Below are positions 25,497-37,900 of a stretch of DNA of 64,000 nt, one piece after another. Below the pieces are notes generated by a model. That model was not told the DNA's origin and made no database searches. It worked only from the letters and a program-made list of their open reading frames with translations. The stretch comes from Erinaceus europaeus (lineage: Eukaryota > Chordata > Mammalia > Eulipotyphla > Erinaceidae), in NCBI RefSeq assembly GCF_950295315.1, contig NC_080164.1:15244427-15308426 (forward strand), given 5' to 3'. The position numbers and the translations under genes are program-made. Position 1 is the first letter of the stretch. Every line of letters starts with the position of its first letter.

Positions 25497-28400
25497 CGAG
25501 CCAGAGCACCACCCTGGCATATGCAACGCCAGAGATCAAACTCATGCTGCCAAGTCAGAGCTCTACCCACTGCACCATCTCCTGGGTCAATTTATCTTTG
25601 TTATGAGAGAGAGACCAAAATACCACTTCCCCATCCACGAAGATCCCCTGTCTCACATATGATGCCAGGGATTGAACCCAGGGTCCCCTGCTTGGAAAAG
25701 ACGTGCGTTAGCACTAAGTCTGAGTCACCTCCCAGAACCCTGAGCGAGAGGGACATCCAGTCACTTGCCTGGACTCCCGTGCAGCCACAGAGAAACAGGG
25801 CCAATGTGTGGGCCCAGTTGACAGTCATCTTGGGGGACAGCCCTCGGAGCCTGAAGCCAGCCACGTGTGTGGTGCCCAGAGCCCTCAGCAAGCGTGCTGG
25901 CACAGAGCGGGTGTTCCCGAGAGGCTCCGGAGAGGTAATGAGCTGTCAGCTAGGAGACGTGTCCCTGGGGCCACGACACCACCTTCCAGCACAGCACTCA
26001 CAGAACTTTCCGTGATGGCAGCAACCTTCTGTCATCTCTGCTGCCCAGCGTGGCAACCACGAGCCCCGGGGAGCTGCGGAGACACGGCAGGGGCACCTGA
26101 AAGCTGGGTGGTGCAGCTCTGTGTCCCCCACAGCGGCACCTGGGAGAGCTCCCGGGCTGAAGGGGGACCTCTGTGGTGGGTGGCCAAGCCCGCACTTCCT
26201 GTGTGGGTGAGCTGAGGCTGAGCGTGTGCCATTCCTGTGCCCCCCACCTCTATAACAGGCACCCCTGTGTTTTTGGTGGCTCTGGGCTGGTCCTTCTTAT
26301 TTTTAATATTTTTATTTACTTATAACTGGATAGAGACAAAGAGAAGTTGAGAAGGGAAAGGGAATAGAGAGGGAAAGAGACAGAGAGACCTGCAGCATTA
26401 CTTCACCACTCATGAAGCTTTCCCCCTACAGGTGGGAACCAGGGACTTGAACCTGAGTCCTTACACTCAGCCAGGTATGCCACCACCTGGCCCACAGGCT
26501 AAAGTCCTTAAAGTCTGGCTGGCCTCCAGCTCCCCCTCCTGCTCCATCCAGGGGCAAAGCCCAGTGGCTCCGCCATCAACCCAGAAACGGAACCCAGCCC
26601 CCTACTCCCGCACACCGCCTCCCTCCTGGCCAGAACCATCACCCCTCACTCAAACCACTGCACAGCTTCAGCCTCAGTGACTTTACTGTTGCCTCGTTCC
26701 CAGCCAGTCAGAATGAACCACCTAAAACCGGCGACGGTTACGCTGTGCAAGGACCCCGACTCGAGCTCCCTCTCCCTCTCATCATTCTCATTCTGAATCA
26801 ACCTCACGAAGCAGTGCTACAGGTGTCCCCCCCACCCCCCTCCCTCTCTCTATTTCTCTCTCTCTCTAATATTTTATTTATCAATAAGAAAGACAGGAGC
26901 AGAGACAGAAAGAACCAGACATCACTCTGGTACATGTACTGCTGGGGATTGAACTTGGGACCTCACGCTTCAGAGTTTAATGCTTTATCCACTGCGCCAC
27001 TCCCAGACCACTTCTCTCTCCCTCTTCATCTCCCCCCCACCCCCAGTTGCACTCTGCCCTTTCAGGATGTAGCTTCTGGTTAAAGGGTATGTACCTGCCG
27101 GCAGGTGTGTGCGAGGTGGCGGCTGGGGCACCTAGCCACCCTCATGGTCCCCAGCTAAACCCAGGAGTACAGGCATCAGGGGTGGAGAGAAACACGTCCT
27201 GTCCTTCTCACTCAGCCTCCTGCCACACCCCAGCAGCACTGTGTGAGGTCAATGCGGACACTGCCAGGAAAATAGACAGGTGCTCGGAGGGTCACAGTAA
27301 TCCAGGGCCTGGGGGGATCTCCCACACACAGATCACAGAATGAGAGCCAAGGAGAGCACAGCAGTCCGAGACCCCACGTGGGTCCCCTCGTCTCCAAAGC
27401 CACCCGACAGGTCGCTCAGGGACGGCAGGAGGCTGTCCATCATCACACACAGGCCACGGTGGTCAGAGAAGGAGCCAGAGGACCAGCAGGGGGTGATGCA
27501 GGAGCCAGGAGGGACCCCAGAGGCCAGCTCACCCCTCAGCCTCCTTCCCTAGCTGAGGAGCAAGATGAAGTCAGAGGCTACTCTCCCAGGGAGGCCTCTC
27601 CTCCACACACCGCCCTTCCTCCCCCCTCGGAAAATGAGATCAACACACGCACCGGATTCTGAGTGAGACAGAGCCTGAGGGGAGGCTGCTTCTGCAGAGG
27701 AATGCGGAGGGTTTTTCTACTTGATTCTGACATCATTAAAAAAATGGCACCTAGGGTCAGGAGACGGCTCACCTGGTAGAGCACAGGCTTTGCCACGCAC
27801 AAGGACCCGGGTTGGCATGCCCAGCCTCCATGCCGTGGTGTCCCCCCCCCACCCCCTCCCCCTCTCTGTCTCTCTCTCCCTGTTTCTGAAACTGAAAAGA
27901 GGAAAAACAAACAAAAATCCCAGCTGGGAGTAGCGGAATGCTGCAGGGACAAAGTCCAGGTGACAAAACAAAAACAAATAAATAAATAAATGGCGCTTGG
28001 GGGTGCAAGAAATGCCCCCCAGCGTGAATGCCTGACTGCGCACAGGGTCTTGATCTGAATCCTGGCGCCCCCCCATCCCCACCCCAGGAGCACCACAGAC
28101 AGTGAAGCTACCCTCAACCCTGTCAGCCTGTCCCTTTCTCCTCCTCCAAAGTTATTACAAAATAACCAAAACGGCTTTGGGACTGCAAGTACCCTGGAGG
28201 AGAGTGCCAGGAGGTGGCGAGCAGTCAGCCCAGCCACACACTCGCTGTGACTCCCCAGATGTCACCAGAGAGCCACCTCCCCGCCAACACCCAGGAGGTA
28301 GCCACCTCTGGCCCAGCTGGCAGCGTGAGGGCAACGGCCCTGTCCCACCTCTCGGCTGTGTCCCCAGCGGCTGGACCATGTGACATCGGCACACACACCC

Positions 28401-31400
28401 CATGGGCCTCGGCTCTGGGCCGCAGCTCCTGCTCGCTCCAAGTGCTCTCGCACGGGCGGTCTTGTTACATGACTGTAACATCATAAAAGATAAAGGGGAG
28501 GAGGGACTAGAAAGTCCTTTCTGGTCAAGAGTTCCATTTAATGCTCCAGACTCTTAAAAAAATCATGCTTAGTCACCAGTGTCATTCTCAGTGCGTCTCA
28601 CTGTGTGGTCTGGTCTGTTTCTCACTGTGTACCCCAGGACGGCTCCAGCCTCACTGACCAGTGCTGGGGGTGGGGCGGCCTGTGTGAGGAAGGCCCCCAC
28701 TTTTTTCTTTCTACTTTATTTTATTCTATTTCTAGGACAGAAAGAAATTGCAGGAGACAGGTGGTAGCGCAGCGGGTTAAGCGCACGTGGCGCAAAGAAC
28801 AAGGACTGGCGTAAGGATCCCGGTTCGAGCCCCCGGCTCCCCACCTACAGGGAAGTCGCCTCACAGGTGGTGAAGCAGGTCTGCAGGTGTCTGTCTTTCT
28901 CTCCTCCTCTCTGTCGTCCCCTCTTCTCTCCATTTCTCTCTGTCCTATCTAACAACAACGACATCAGTAACAACAATAATAACTACAACAACAATAAAAA
29001 AAACAAGGGCAACAAAAGGGAAAATAAATTAATTAATTAAAAAAGAAACTGCAAGAGGAGGGGGAGGCAGAGAGGGAGAAAGATAAACACCTGCAGACCT
29101 ATTTCACCACTCATGAAGCATTCCCCCTGCAGGTGGGGAGTGAGGGCTTGAACCTGGGTCCTTACATGTGGTACCGTGTGTGCTCAGCCAGATGGTGCCG
29201 CTGCCAAACCAAACCCCTTCTTTTCCTGTTGCCTCCAAGTAGCTGTTTGCTCGTTTTTATTTTTAATATTTATATATTTATTGGGTAGAGACAGAAATTG
29301 AAAGGGGAGGGGGAGATAGGAAGGGAGAGAGGAAGGCACTTGTAACACTGCTTCACCACTTGTGAAACTTCTGACCCCTGCAGGTGGGGGGCAGGGGGCT
29401 CAAACCTGGGTCCTTGGGCATGGTAATGTGTGCACTCAACCAGGTGTCTCACCGCCTCCCCCCCACTCCCCCCCCATGACCTTAATCTTTTTTCAGGATC
29501 GTGTAACGTTCCGTTGCATGTGAACACATAGTTCAGTCAGACTTCGGCTGGTAGATAAATATTGTTTTTAGCCCTTTTCTTCTGTCAGATATGCACTGCC
29601 AAATGTCTGTCACACATGTGTGGCAGGTCTGGAGACAACAAACTGAGACATGGAACCCCAGGAGGAAAGTGCCTGTGCATCTCAACATAAGCAAATGTGG
29701 GGGCCAGGCAGTGGCACATGGGTTAACGCACACAGTGCAAAGCACAAAGACCTGTGCAAGGACCGAGGTTCAAGCCCTCGGCTCCCCGCTTACGGGGCGG
29801 GGGGGGGGGGTCTGCTTCACAAGCGGTGAAGGTCTGCAGGCATCTCTCTTTCTCTCTCCCTCCTCTGCTAATTTCTCTCTGTCCTATCCAATAAAATGAA
29901 AAAGAAAAAAAAAAGGTTGCCAGGAGCAGTGGATTTGTAGTGCCGGCACTGAGCCCAACCATCTCCGGAGGCAAAAAAATAAATAAGCATAGGGGCCGGG
30001 TGGTAGTGCAGCGGGTTAAGCGCATGTGGCGCAAAGCGCAAGGACTGGCATAAGGATCCCAGTTCGAGTCCCCGGCTCTCCACCTGCAGGGGAGTCCCTT
30101 CACAGGCGGTGAAGCAGGTCTACAGGTGTCTGTCTTTCTCTCCCCCTCTGTCTTCCCCTCCTCTCTCCATTTCTCTCTGTCCTGTCCAACAACAATGACA
30201 TCAATAACAACAACAATAATAACAAGAATGATGAGAAACAACAATGGTAACAAAATGGGAAAAAATGGCCTCTAGGAGCAGTGGCTTCATAGTGCAGGCA
30301 CCAAGCCCCAGCAATAGCCCTGGAGGCAATAAATAAATAAAGATAGATAGATAGATAGATGATAGATAGATAGATAGACAGATAGATAGATAGATATGCA
30401 CATGATGTAAGAGGCACAAAGGGGAAGATGCCTATAGCATGGTTAACACCTTGACGTTTTCTCGAGGTGAGTTCTGGGATATCAGTCTGCACAGGGCTGT
30501 GCCGCCACTGTCACCACGGGCAGAACATTCTCTTCACCAGACGTGAACTCTAACCAGGAAATAAGCTTCTCATCCTGACCTGGCTCCCCGCCCCCCGCCT
30601 GGCAGCCCCCACCCCCCACTTCCAGTCTACCTGTCTGTCTGTCCACTCTCACTCCCTCATCTGAGTGGACCTCTGGGCATCATGTCTTGGAGGTTTGTCT
30701 GTCTCTCACCTCATTGAAGGTGAGTGGCGCTCAGCCATGTGCTTCACGAGTGGTGAAGCAGGTCTGCAGGTGTCATTCTTTCTCCCTCTCTGTCCCCTCT
30801 CCCCTCTCAATTTCTTTCTAGCCTGTCAAATGGCCACTGGGAATGGTGGATTCATTCAGTGCTGGCACTGAGTCCGTGATAACCCTGGTGGGAAATAAAA
30901 AGAAAGAAGAGAAAAAGAAATGAAAGAAAAGGAGCTATTGTGGTGAAGATTAGAGGGGACAAGCTCTCCAGTGAGGGGAAACATGAGAGTAAGCCCAGCA
31001 CAGGCTGCCTCCTTCTGCCTGGAGAGCGGGCTGACTGGACCCTTGGGCCCCTCCCCTCCTCCTTCCAGCTGTGTGGCCACAGGAGCACAAGGCTCTGAGT
31101 CTTCAGGCAGGTGCCCAGAAAAACTGCTGGCTCATAGGGTAAAATACTCATATTTCGTGTGTCGAACAAAACAAGACAAAAGCAAAAGCAAAAACAGGAC
31201 AGAGAAAGCTGTGACCCACCACCTGTGAAGGGACTGAACTTCACAGGCACCTTCACGCAACGTGACAGGGCTGGGAGAGGGCACAGCACTGGAGCACCGG
31301 ACTTGCAGGCCTGGGGCCACAGGCTTGATCCCTGGCACCACCATGTGCCGGAGTTGGGCAGTGCTCACTGACTCTCCCTTCATTTCATAATACACCTTTC

Positions 31401-34400
31401 CAAAAATTAAATAACAAGAGAGCACTTTGGTGGATGTGGAATTATCTCACAATCTTACACCTACTATTAATCACAAATGAAAAAGGAAAAAAAAATCCAA
31501 ATAAAATGTACATTCTTTTTTTTATTTCCTTTTTGTTGCCCATATTGTTTTTATTGTTATTGTAGTTATTACTGTTGTTATTGATGTCATCATTGTTGGA
31601 TAGGACAGAGAGAAATGGAGAGAGGAGTGGAAGACAGAGAGGGGGAGAGAAAGACAGACACCTGCAGACCTGCTTCACCGCCTGTGAAGGGACTCCCCTG
31701 CAGGTGGGGAGCCAGGGGCTCGAACTGGGATCCTTATGCCGGTCCTTGTGCTTTGCGCCACGTGTGCTTAACCCGCTGCGCTACCGCCCGACTCCCAAAA
31801 TGTACATTCTTACAGAAAGAGAGAGGGAGAGAGCGAGCTCTGAATGGGGCGCATGAGGCCTGTGAATGGACTCCCCCAGCAGAGGGTTCTGACGGCCCCC
31901 CAAACAGGGGCGCGTGCCATCCACCCTAGTGGTGGGGTGTCCAGACACTGCACAGGCAGTGACCCCAGAGCAAAAAGCAACACCCAGACCCAGGTGAAAG
32001 TGGTGGGGGATTGGGGGTGTCCAGAGTGGAGTCCCACTGTTTGTGAGGGGTCCAGACCTGCAGATGGCAGGAAGTGGAGGGGGGCGGCTGGCAGGAGGCC
32101 TTGCAGAGCAGCTGAGCGGCAGCAGACCCAGAGGCTGTGTGAGAGGGAGTCACAGGGCGGAGGTGGGAGGGCCTGTGGGGCCGTGCTGGAGGGAGGCCAG
32201 CATGAAGCCAGCCCTCCCCGACTGTAAACAGTGGCCCTGGGACCCACTGACTTCACACAGCAGAAATGGCCTGGCAGGAGGGTGACATGAGGGGTTTGCC
32301 CTGAGCTGCAGGGGGAGGTGTGGAACTGAGCAGCCCTGGATCAAGCCTTGGGCGGTATGGGGGGGCAGGTGAACTGACTCGGAGAGCCCCAAGGCCAGAG
32401 AGGATGTAGCCCTGTACGGAGAGCTCACAGGGAGGGTGTGTGTGTGTGTGTGTGTGTGTGCAGTATGAGCCTGACACCAAGTGACAACCACGGAGGAAAA
32501 GCCTCTCAAAACACATGCACGGCCTCCCACTCCAGTGAGCAAGGAGCTTGGCCATTGGAGGGCCACGAGGGCTGGCTTTTCTGAGATGCATTTTTAGATC
32601 TAGACATTTCTTTAATTCATTATTTGATTATTGTTTTTTACTGCCACCAGAGTTATTGCTGGGGCTCAGTGCCTGCACAGCAAGTCCACTGCTCCTAGCG
32701 GCCATTTTGTCCCCCCCCCCCTTTATGTAATAGGACAGAGAGAACTTGAGAATGGAGGGGAGGAAGAGGACAGAGAAAGACACCTGCAGATCTGCTTCAC
32801 CATTCAGAAGGCTCTGAAGGGAAGCAGGAGCTAAAAGCAGGGTGCTTGTGCTTGGTAATGTGTGTGCTCGGCCTGGTGCCATCACTCAGCCCTGAGGCAC
32901 TTTTTTTTGCCTCCAGAGTTATTGCTGGGGCTCAGTGCTGGCTGAGAGAGGGGTACAGTTGTGCTCTGTGCACACAAAGGAACCCTCCCAGCAACAGACG
33001 GAGAGGCGAGTCCACCCTTTGTCATAGCTCGGCGAGGGACAGAGGTCAGGCCAAGCAAAGCAGTTCTAAGGGACAGGACAAACACCGGCCCTCCTCCCTC
33101 CCATGGGGGACTCGAGGACACCAAGGACAGGAACGGGCCAGTGAAAACACACTCCCCCAGGCAACTGGAGAGCAGAGTCCACAGGAGGGAGGAGAGAAGG
33201 GGTGTGTGATGGTGGAGGGGGGGTCCCTTGGGCTTTGGGGTGGGGTGTGAATCTGCACCCCCTCAAACACTCAGAGCCTCCTAAACCATTGCTACTGCAA
33301 CTGAAACTTTTTTAGAGGGCCTCAAGGTAGTGCAACAGGTTAAGAGCACATGGTGTGAAGCACAAGTACCGACGTAAGGATTCCAGCTCGAGCCCCCGGA
33401 TCCCCACCTGCAGGGGAGTCGCTTCACAGGCGGTAAAGCAGGTCTGCAGGTGTCTAGCTTTCTCTCCTTCTCTCTCCATTTCTCTCTGTCCTCTCCAATG
33501 ACAGCAATAACAACAACAATAATAATAACAACAAGGACAAACAACAAGGGCAACAAAAAGGGAAAAGAAAATAGCCTCCAGGAGCAGTGGCTTCGTAGTG
33601 CAGGCACCGAGCCCCAGCAATAACTCTGGAGGCAAAAAAGAATTTTTTTTTTAATTTGGGGAAAAGGGGGTGGGGAGCCGCCTTGCGAGCTGAGAGCATG
33701 AGGTCCTGGATTCGGTCCTGAGCAGCACTGCATGGAGGCAGGCAAGACAGAAGCCATGGTGGCTGGGCTGCATTTGTGCTGCCTCTCATCGCCTTGTCAA
33801 ACAGTCATTTGGGGGCCGGGCAGGAACGCAGCGGGTTAAGTACACGTGGCGCGAAGCTCAAGGACCGGCGTAAGGATCCCGGTTCGAGTCCCCGCTCCCT
33901 ACCTGCAAGGGGGGATAGCTTCACAAGCAGCGAAGCAGGTCTGCAGGTGTCTATCTTTCTCTCCCCCTCTCTGTCTCCATTTCTCTCTGTCCTATCCAAC
34001 AACAACAACAATGAAAAATAACAAGGGCAACAAAAGGGAAAAAATGGCCTCCAGGAACAGTGGATCCGTAGTGCAGGCACCGAGCCCCAGCGATAACCCT
34101 GGAGGCAAAAAAAAATAATAATAATAATCAATTTTAGGGGGTCTGGAGATAGCTCCTGTGGGGGCAACACTTCACCATCCGTGTGCAAGGACCTGTGGTG
34201 TCCTTCCTTTCTCTGTCTCCATCTCCTTGCCTCTCTCCTTCTCTCTTTAAAAAGCAGTCTGCTGGGGGGTGGGGTGGGGGGAGTGGGGCTGTGCCAGTGT
34301 AGAGGCCCAGCAATAGCCCTGCTGGCAACACACACACACACATATATAATATATATATAATCTTTTTTTTAAATAAATATTTATTTTATTTATTTAGTCC

Positions 34401-34890
34401 CTTTTGTTGCCCTTGTTTTATTGTTGTAGTTACTATTGTTGTTGTCGTTGTTGGATAGGACAGAGAGAAATGGAGAGAGGAGGGGAAGACAGAGAGGGGG
34501 AAAGATAGACACCTGCAGACCTGCTTCACCGCCTGTGAAGCAACTCCCCTGCAGGTGGGGAGCTGGGGTTCGAACCGGGATCCTTATGCCGGTCCTTGTG
34601 CTTTGCGCCACCTGTGCTTAACCCGCTGCGCTACCACCTGACTCCCTATAATCTTTATTTATTTATTATTAATAAATTAATAAAAATTAATAATTAATCT
34701 TTATTTATTATTAGAGACAGCCAGAAATTGAGAGGAAGGGGGACATAGAGAGGGAGAGAGACAAGAGAGACATCTACAGCCCTGCTTCACCACTTGTGAA
34801 GCTTCCCCCCTGTAGGTGGGGACTGGGGGCTCAAACCCAGGTCCTTGTGCATTGTAACACATGTGCTCAACCAGATGTGCCACCACCACC

Positions 34891-34939
<49 letters not shown>

Positions 34940-37900
34940 TGTGTATTTTTTTCAATTGGGCCAGGGAGGTGCCTTGGCAGTAGAGACCCTTAGTTCAATC
35001 TCCAGCACCTCATTTAAAAAAGAAAAAAAAGCATTACAGGATCTGGGTGGTGGTTCACCCAGTACAGAACATGTTACCATGCACAGAGACCCTGGTTCAA
35101 GCCCCTGGTACCCACCTGAATGGGGGAAGCTACATGCATGGTAGAGTGGGGCTGCAGGTGTGTCCTTCTGTCTTGTTCCCCCTCTTATTCTGTCTCTCAT
35201 CTTCTTTTTAATATTTATTTATTCCCTTTTGTTGCCCTTGTTTTATTGTTATAGCTATTATTGTTGTCGTCATTGTTGGATAGGACAGAGAGAGATGGAG
35301 AGAGGAGGGGAAGACAGAGAGGGGGAGAGAAAGACAGACACCTGCAGACCTGCTTCACCACCTGTGAAGCGACTCCTCTGCAGGGGGGGATCGGGGGCTC
35401 AAACCGGGATCCTTACGCCGGTCCTTGTGCTTTGTGCCACCTGCGCTTAACCTGCTGCGCTACCACCCAGCTCCCTGTCTTTCATCTTCTATCAAAATGA
35501 AAGAAAATGGCCAAAAGGATCAGTGGAGCTAGGCAGGCACCAAGTCCCAGCAATAACCCTGAAAAAAGTTAAACATGGGGAGTCAGAGAAATAGTTCATG
35601 GACAGGGCATGTGCAGAACCCAAGTTTTAGCCCTGATACCACATGAAAGGTGCCTCATGGGAGGAAGCTCGTGTGCTGTGGTGTCTCCCTCTGGCTCTCT
35701 GTGTCTCTAGCTACATGAAAAAGTGGGCTGGGGAGAGAGTATAATGGTTCTGCAGACAACCCTCATGCCTGAGGTGTTGAGGCCCCGGGTTCAGTAACAC
35801 CAGCCTTACCTTAAGCCAGAGCTGTGCGGCACTCTGGTCTCTTTCTGTATGTATCTTTCTCATTACAAAAATAAAAAATTTTTTTAAAAAGAAAGAAAGA
35901 AAAGAAAAGAAAAGAGAGAAAGGGATCCTGGTTCGAGCCCCTGACTCCCCACCTGCAGGGGAGTCACTTCCCGGGCGGTGAAGCAGGTCTGCAGGTGTCT
36001 GTCTTTCTCTCCCCCTCTCTGTCTTCCCCTCCTCTCTCCATTTCTCTCTGTCCTATCCAACAACAATGACATCAATAACAACAACAATAACTACAACAAC
36101 AATAAAAAACAACAAGGGCAGCAAAAAGGGAAGATATATATATATAAAAACAAGCATTAAAAAAAAGAAAAATAACAGCCAATAGTAATCAACTCATGCC
36201 AAAGTCCCTGGCTCCACCAAAAAAAAAAAAAGAAAAAGAAAAAGTATGAGGAAAAAGAAGAGTGAGGGAGCAAAGCAGGTTCAGGCCAAACATAGAGGAG
36301 CAGAGGTTTGAGTGAGTTTTCACCAAGAAGCTGCAAGTGGCTCTTACTGGTAACAAGAGCCTCACGAGGCCTCGCCGGGATCAGGCTTTTCGTGCCGGAG
36401 GACTCGGAGCCGCACGGAGCCCCGGGCTCACTGCCCGCAGGCCGGGCCAAGCTCACCTGCTGCTGGCTCTGCTCCTCCAGGTTCATCTTCACCTCCAGTG
36501 ACTGGCGGGCCTCCAGGAAGGCCTTGCGGTGCTTGCGGTCGGCCATGTAGTAGGGACATGATGCCCACGATGATGGCGCACAGGTACAAGAAGATGTTGG
36601 CCAGGATTCTGCACCCCAGGGAGGGGGAGAGAAAAGGACAAGTGTGAGGGCAGGTCCTGGGGGTCAGGCTCCATCCTCCTGGCCGCCCCCTTCCGCCTGT
36701 GAGGCCCAAGGCTCCTGCTGCTGGTCCTCCCTCACCACCACCCTGGGTGCTGTGCTGAGTGTTAGCGAGCAAAAATCAAACCACCATCCACTGCAAGGAA
36801 GCAAAAGATGTTTATTTATGAATTCGAATCCGGGCTGAGAGGTGACTGTCAGTAGTCCACCAGCTCGACCCTGAACAAGGCTCAAACCACACAATTTATA
36901 GGATTTCTGAATACACTCAGGGAGGGGGAATATGCAAAACTAGAATTCTAATACACACTCAGTAGCATTTTGCAGAAAACACAGGATCCAATCATTTCAG
37001 ACATTGCCATGCCCTAAGCAGCCTATAAGAATTGTCTAATTTCAAGTCTTTATGCAAAATAGGGTCATCACACTTTCTCGTTGTCAGCTAAGACCACCGG
37101 GCTATCAGCTCCCTCGACCTTGAACAAGTGATTGGGTTTCAAGGACTTGGTTAGGCTAGCTATTCTCTTTAAGACAAACAACAGGTGGCTTGCATCTTGG
37201 TGTGTGGGTTTTGTCTAGCCTCTTATTTCTTGAGAGATACAGGAATTTTCCACTGCAAGCAGAAAAGCAACTGTACTTACAACTCATGCTTAAAATTTTA
37301 TTTAAAGCAATTCTAGAGTTACTGCTTCTAACACTGAGTATCTGGGAAGACTGTGGACACAGACAGAGACACCAGCCTGCAAGGTAGAGGGGGGGAGTTC
37401 CGCTGTCAGACCCCAAGAGGCACTGAAAGCCAGGGCGGGGTCTCTGGGCTCAGAACACTGGCATCCCAGGGCCTCCCTTAGAATCCGAGGTCCCCAGTGA
37501 GCCTCCACCTCCTGCTGGAGGGGATCCTTGACCAAGTACTCAATGTCACCCACGCCTGTCACCCTGGCAGGATCACCCGTGACACCCTATGGCCCTAAGA
37601 GATCCCGCAAACACACCCCCCACAGGGCTGCTGTCCAGGGTCCTGGAGCCTTCCCCACCCGGCCCAGGCTGCCCGAGGCTATACACCCTCCTGTCTGGAG
37701 TCCCTGGGGTACTGTGAGGTGGGACAGGTGCCCTCCGCTTGGGCTGGTTCTGGGANNNNNNNNNNNNNNNNNNNNNNNNNNNNNNNNNNNNNNNNNNNNN
37801 NNNNNNNNNNNNNNNNNNNNNNNNNNNNNNNNNNNNNNNNNNNNNNNNNNNNNNNNNNNNNNNNNNNNNNNNNNNNNNNNNNNNNNNNNNNNNNNNNNNN

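Noticed and set aside
24996..26015. 339-codon plus-strand open frame in intron 2
   Set aside because: Composite of unique DNA and antisense SINE with GA repeat; low-complexity, no domain.
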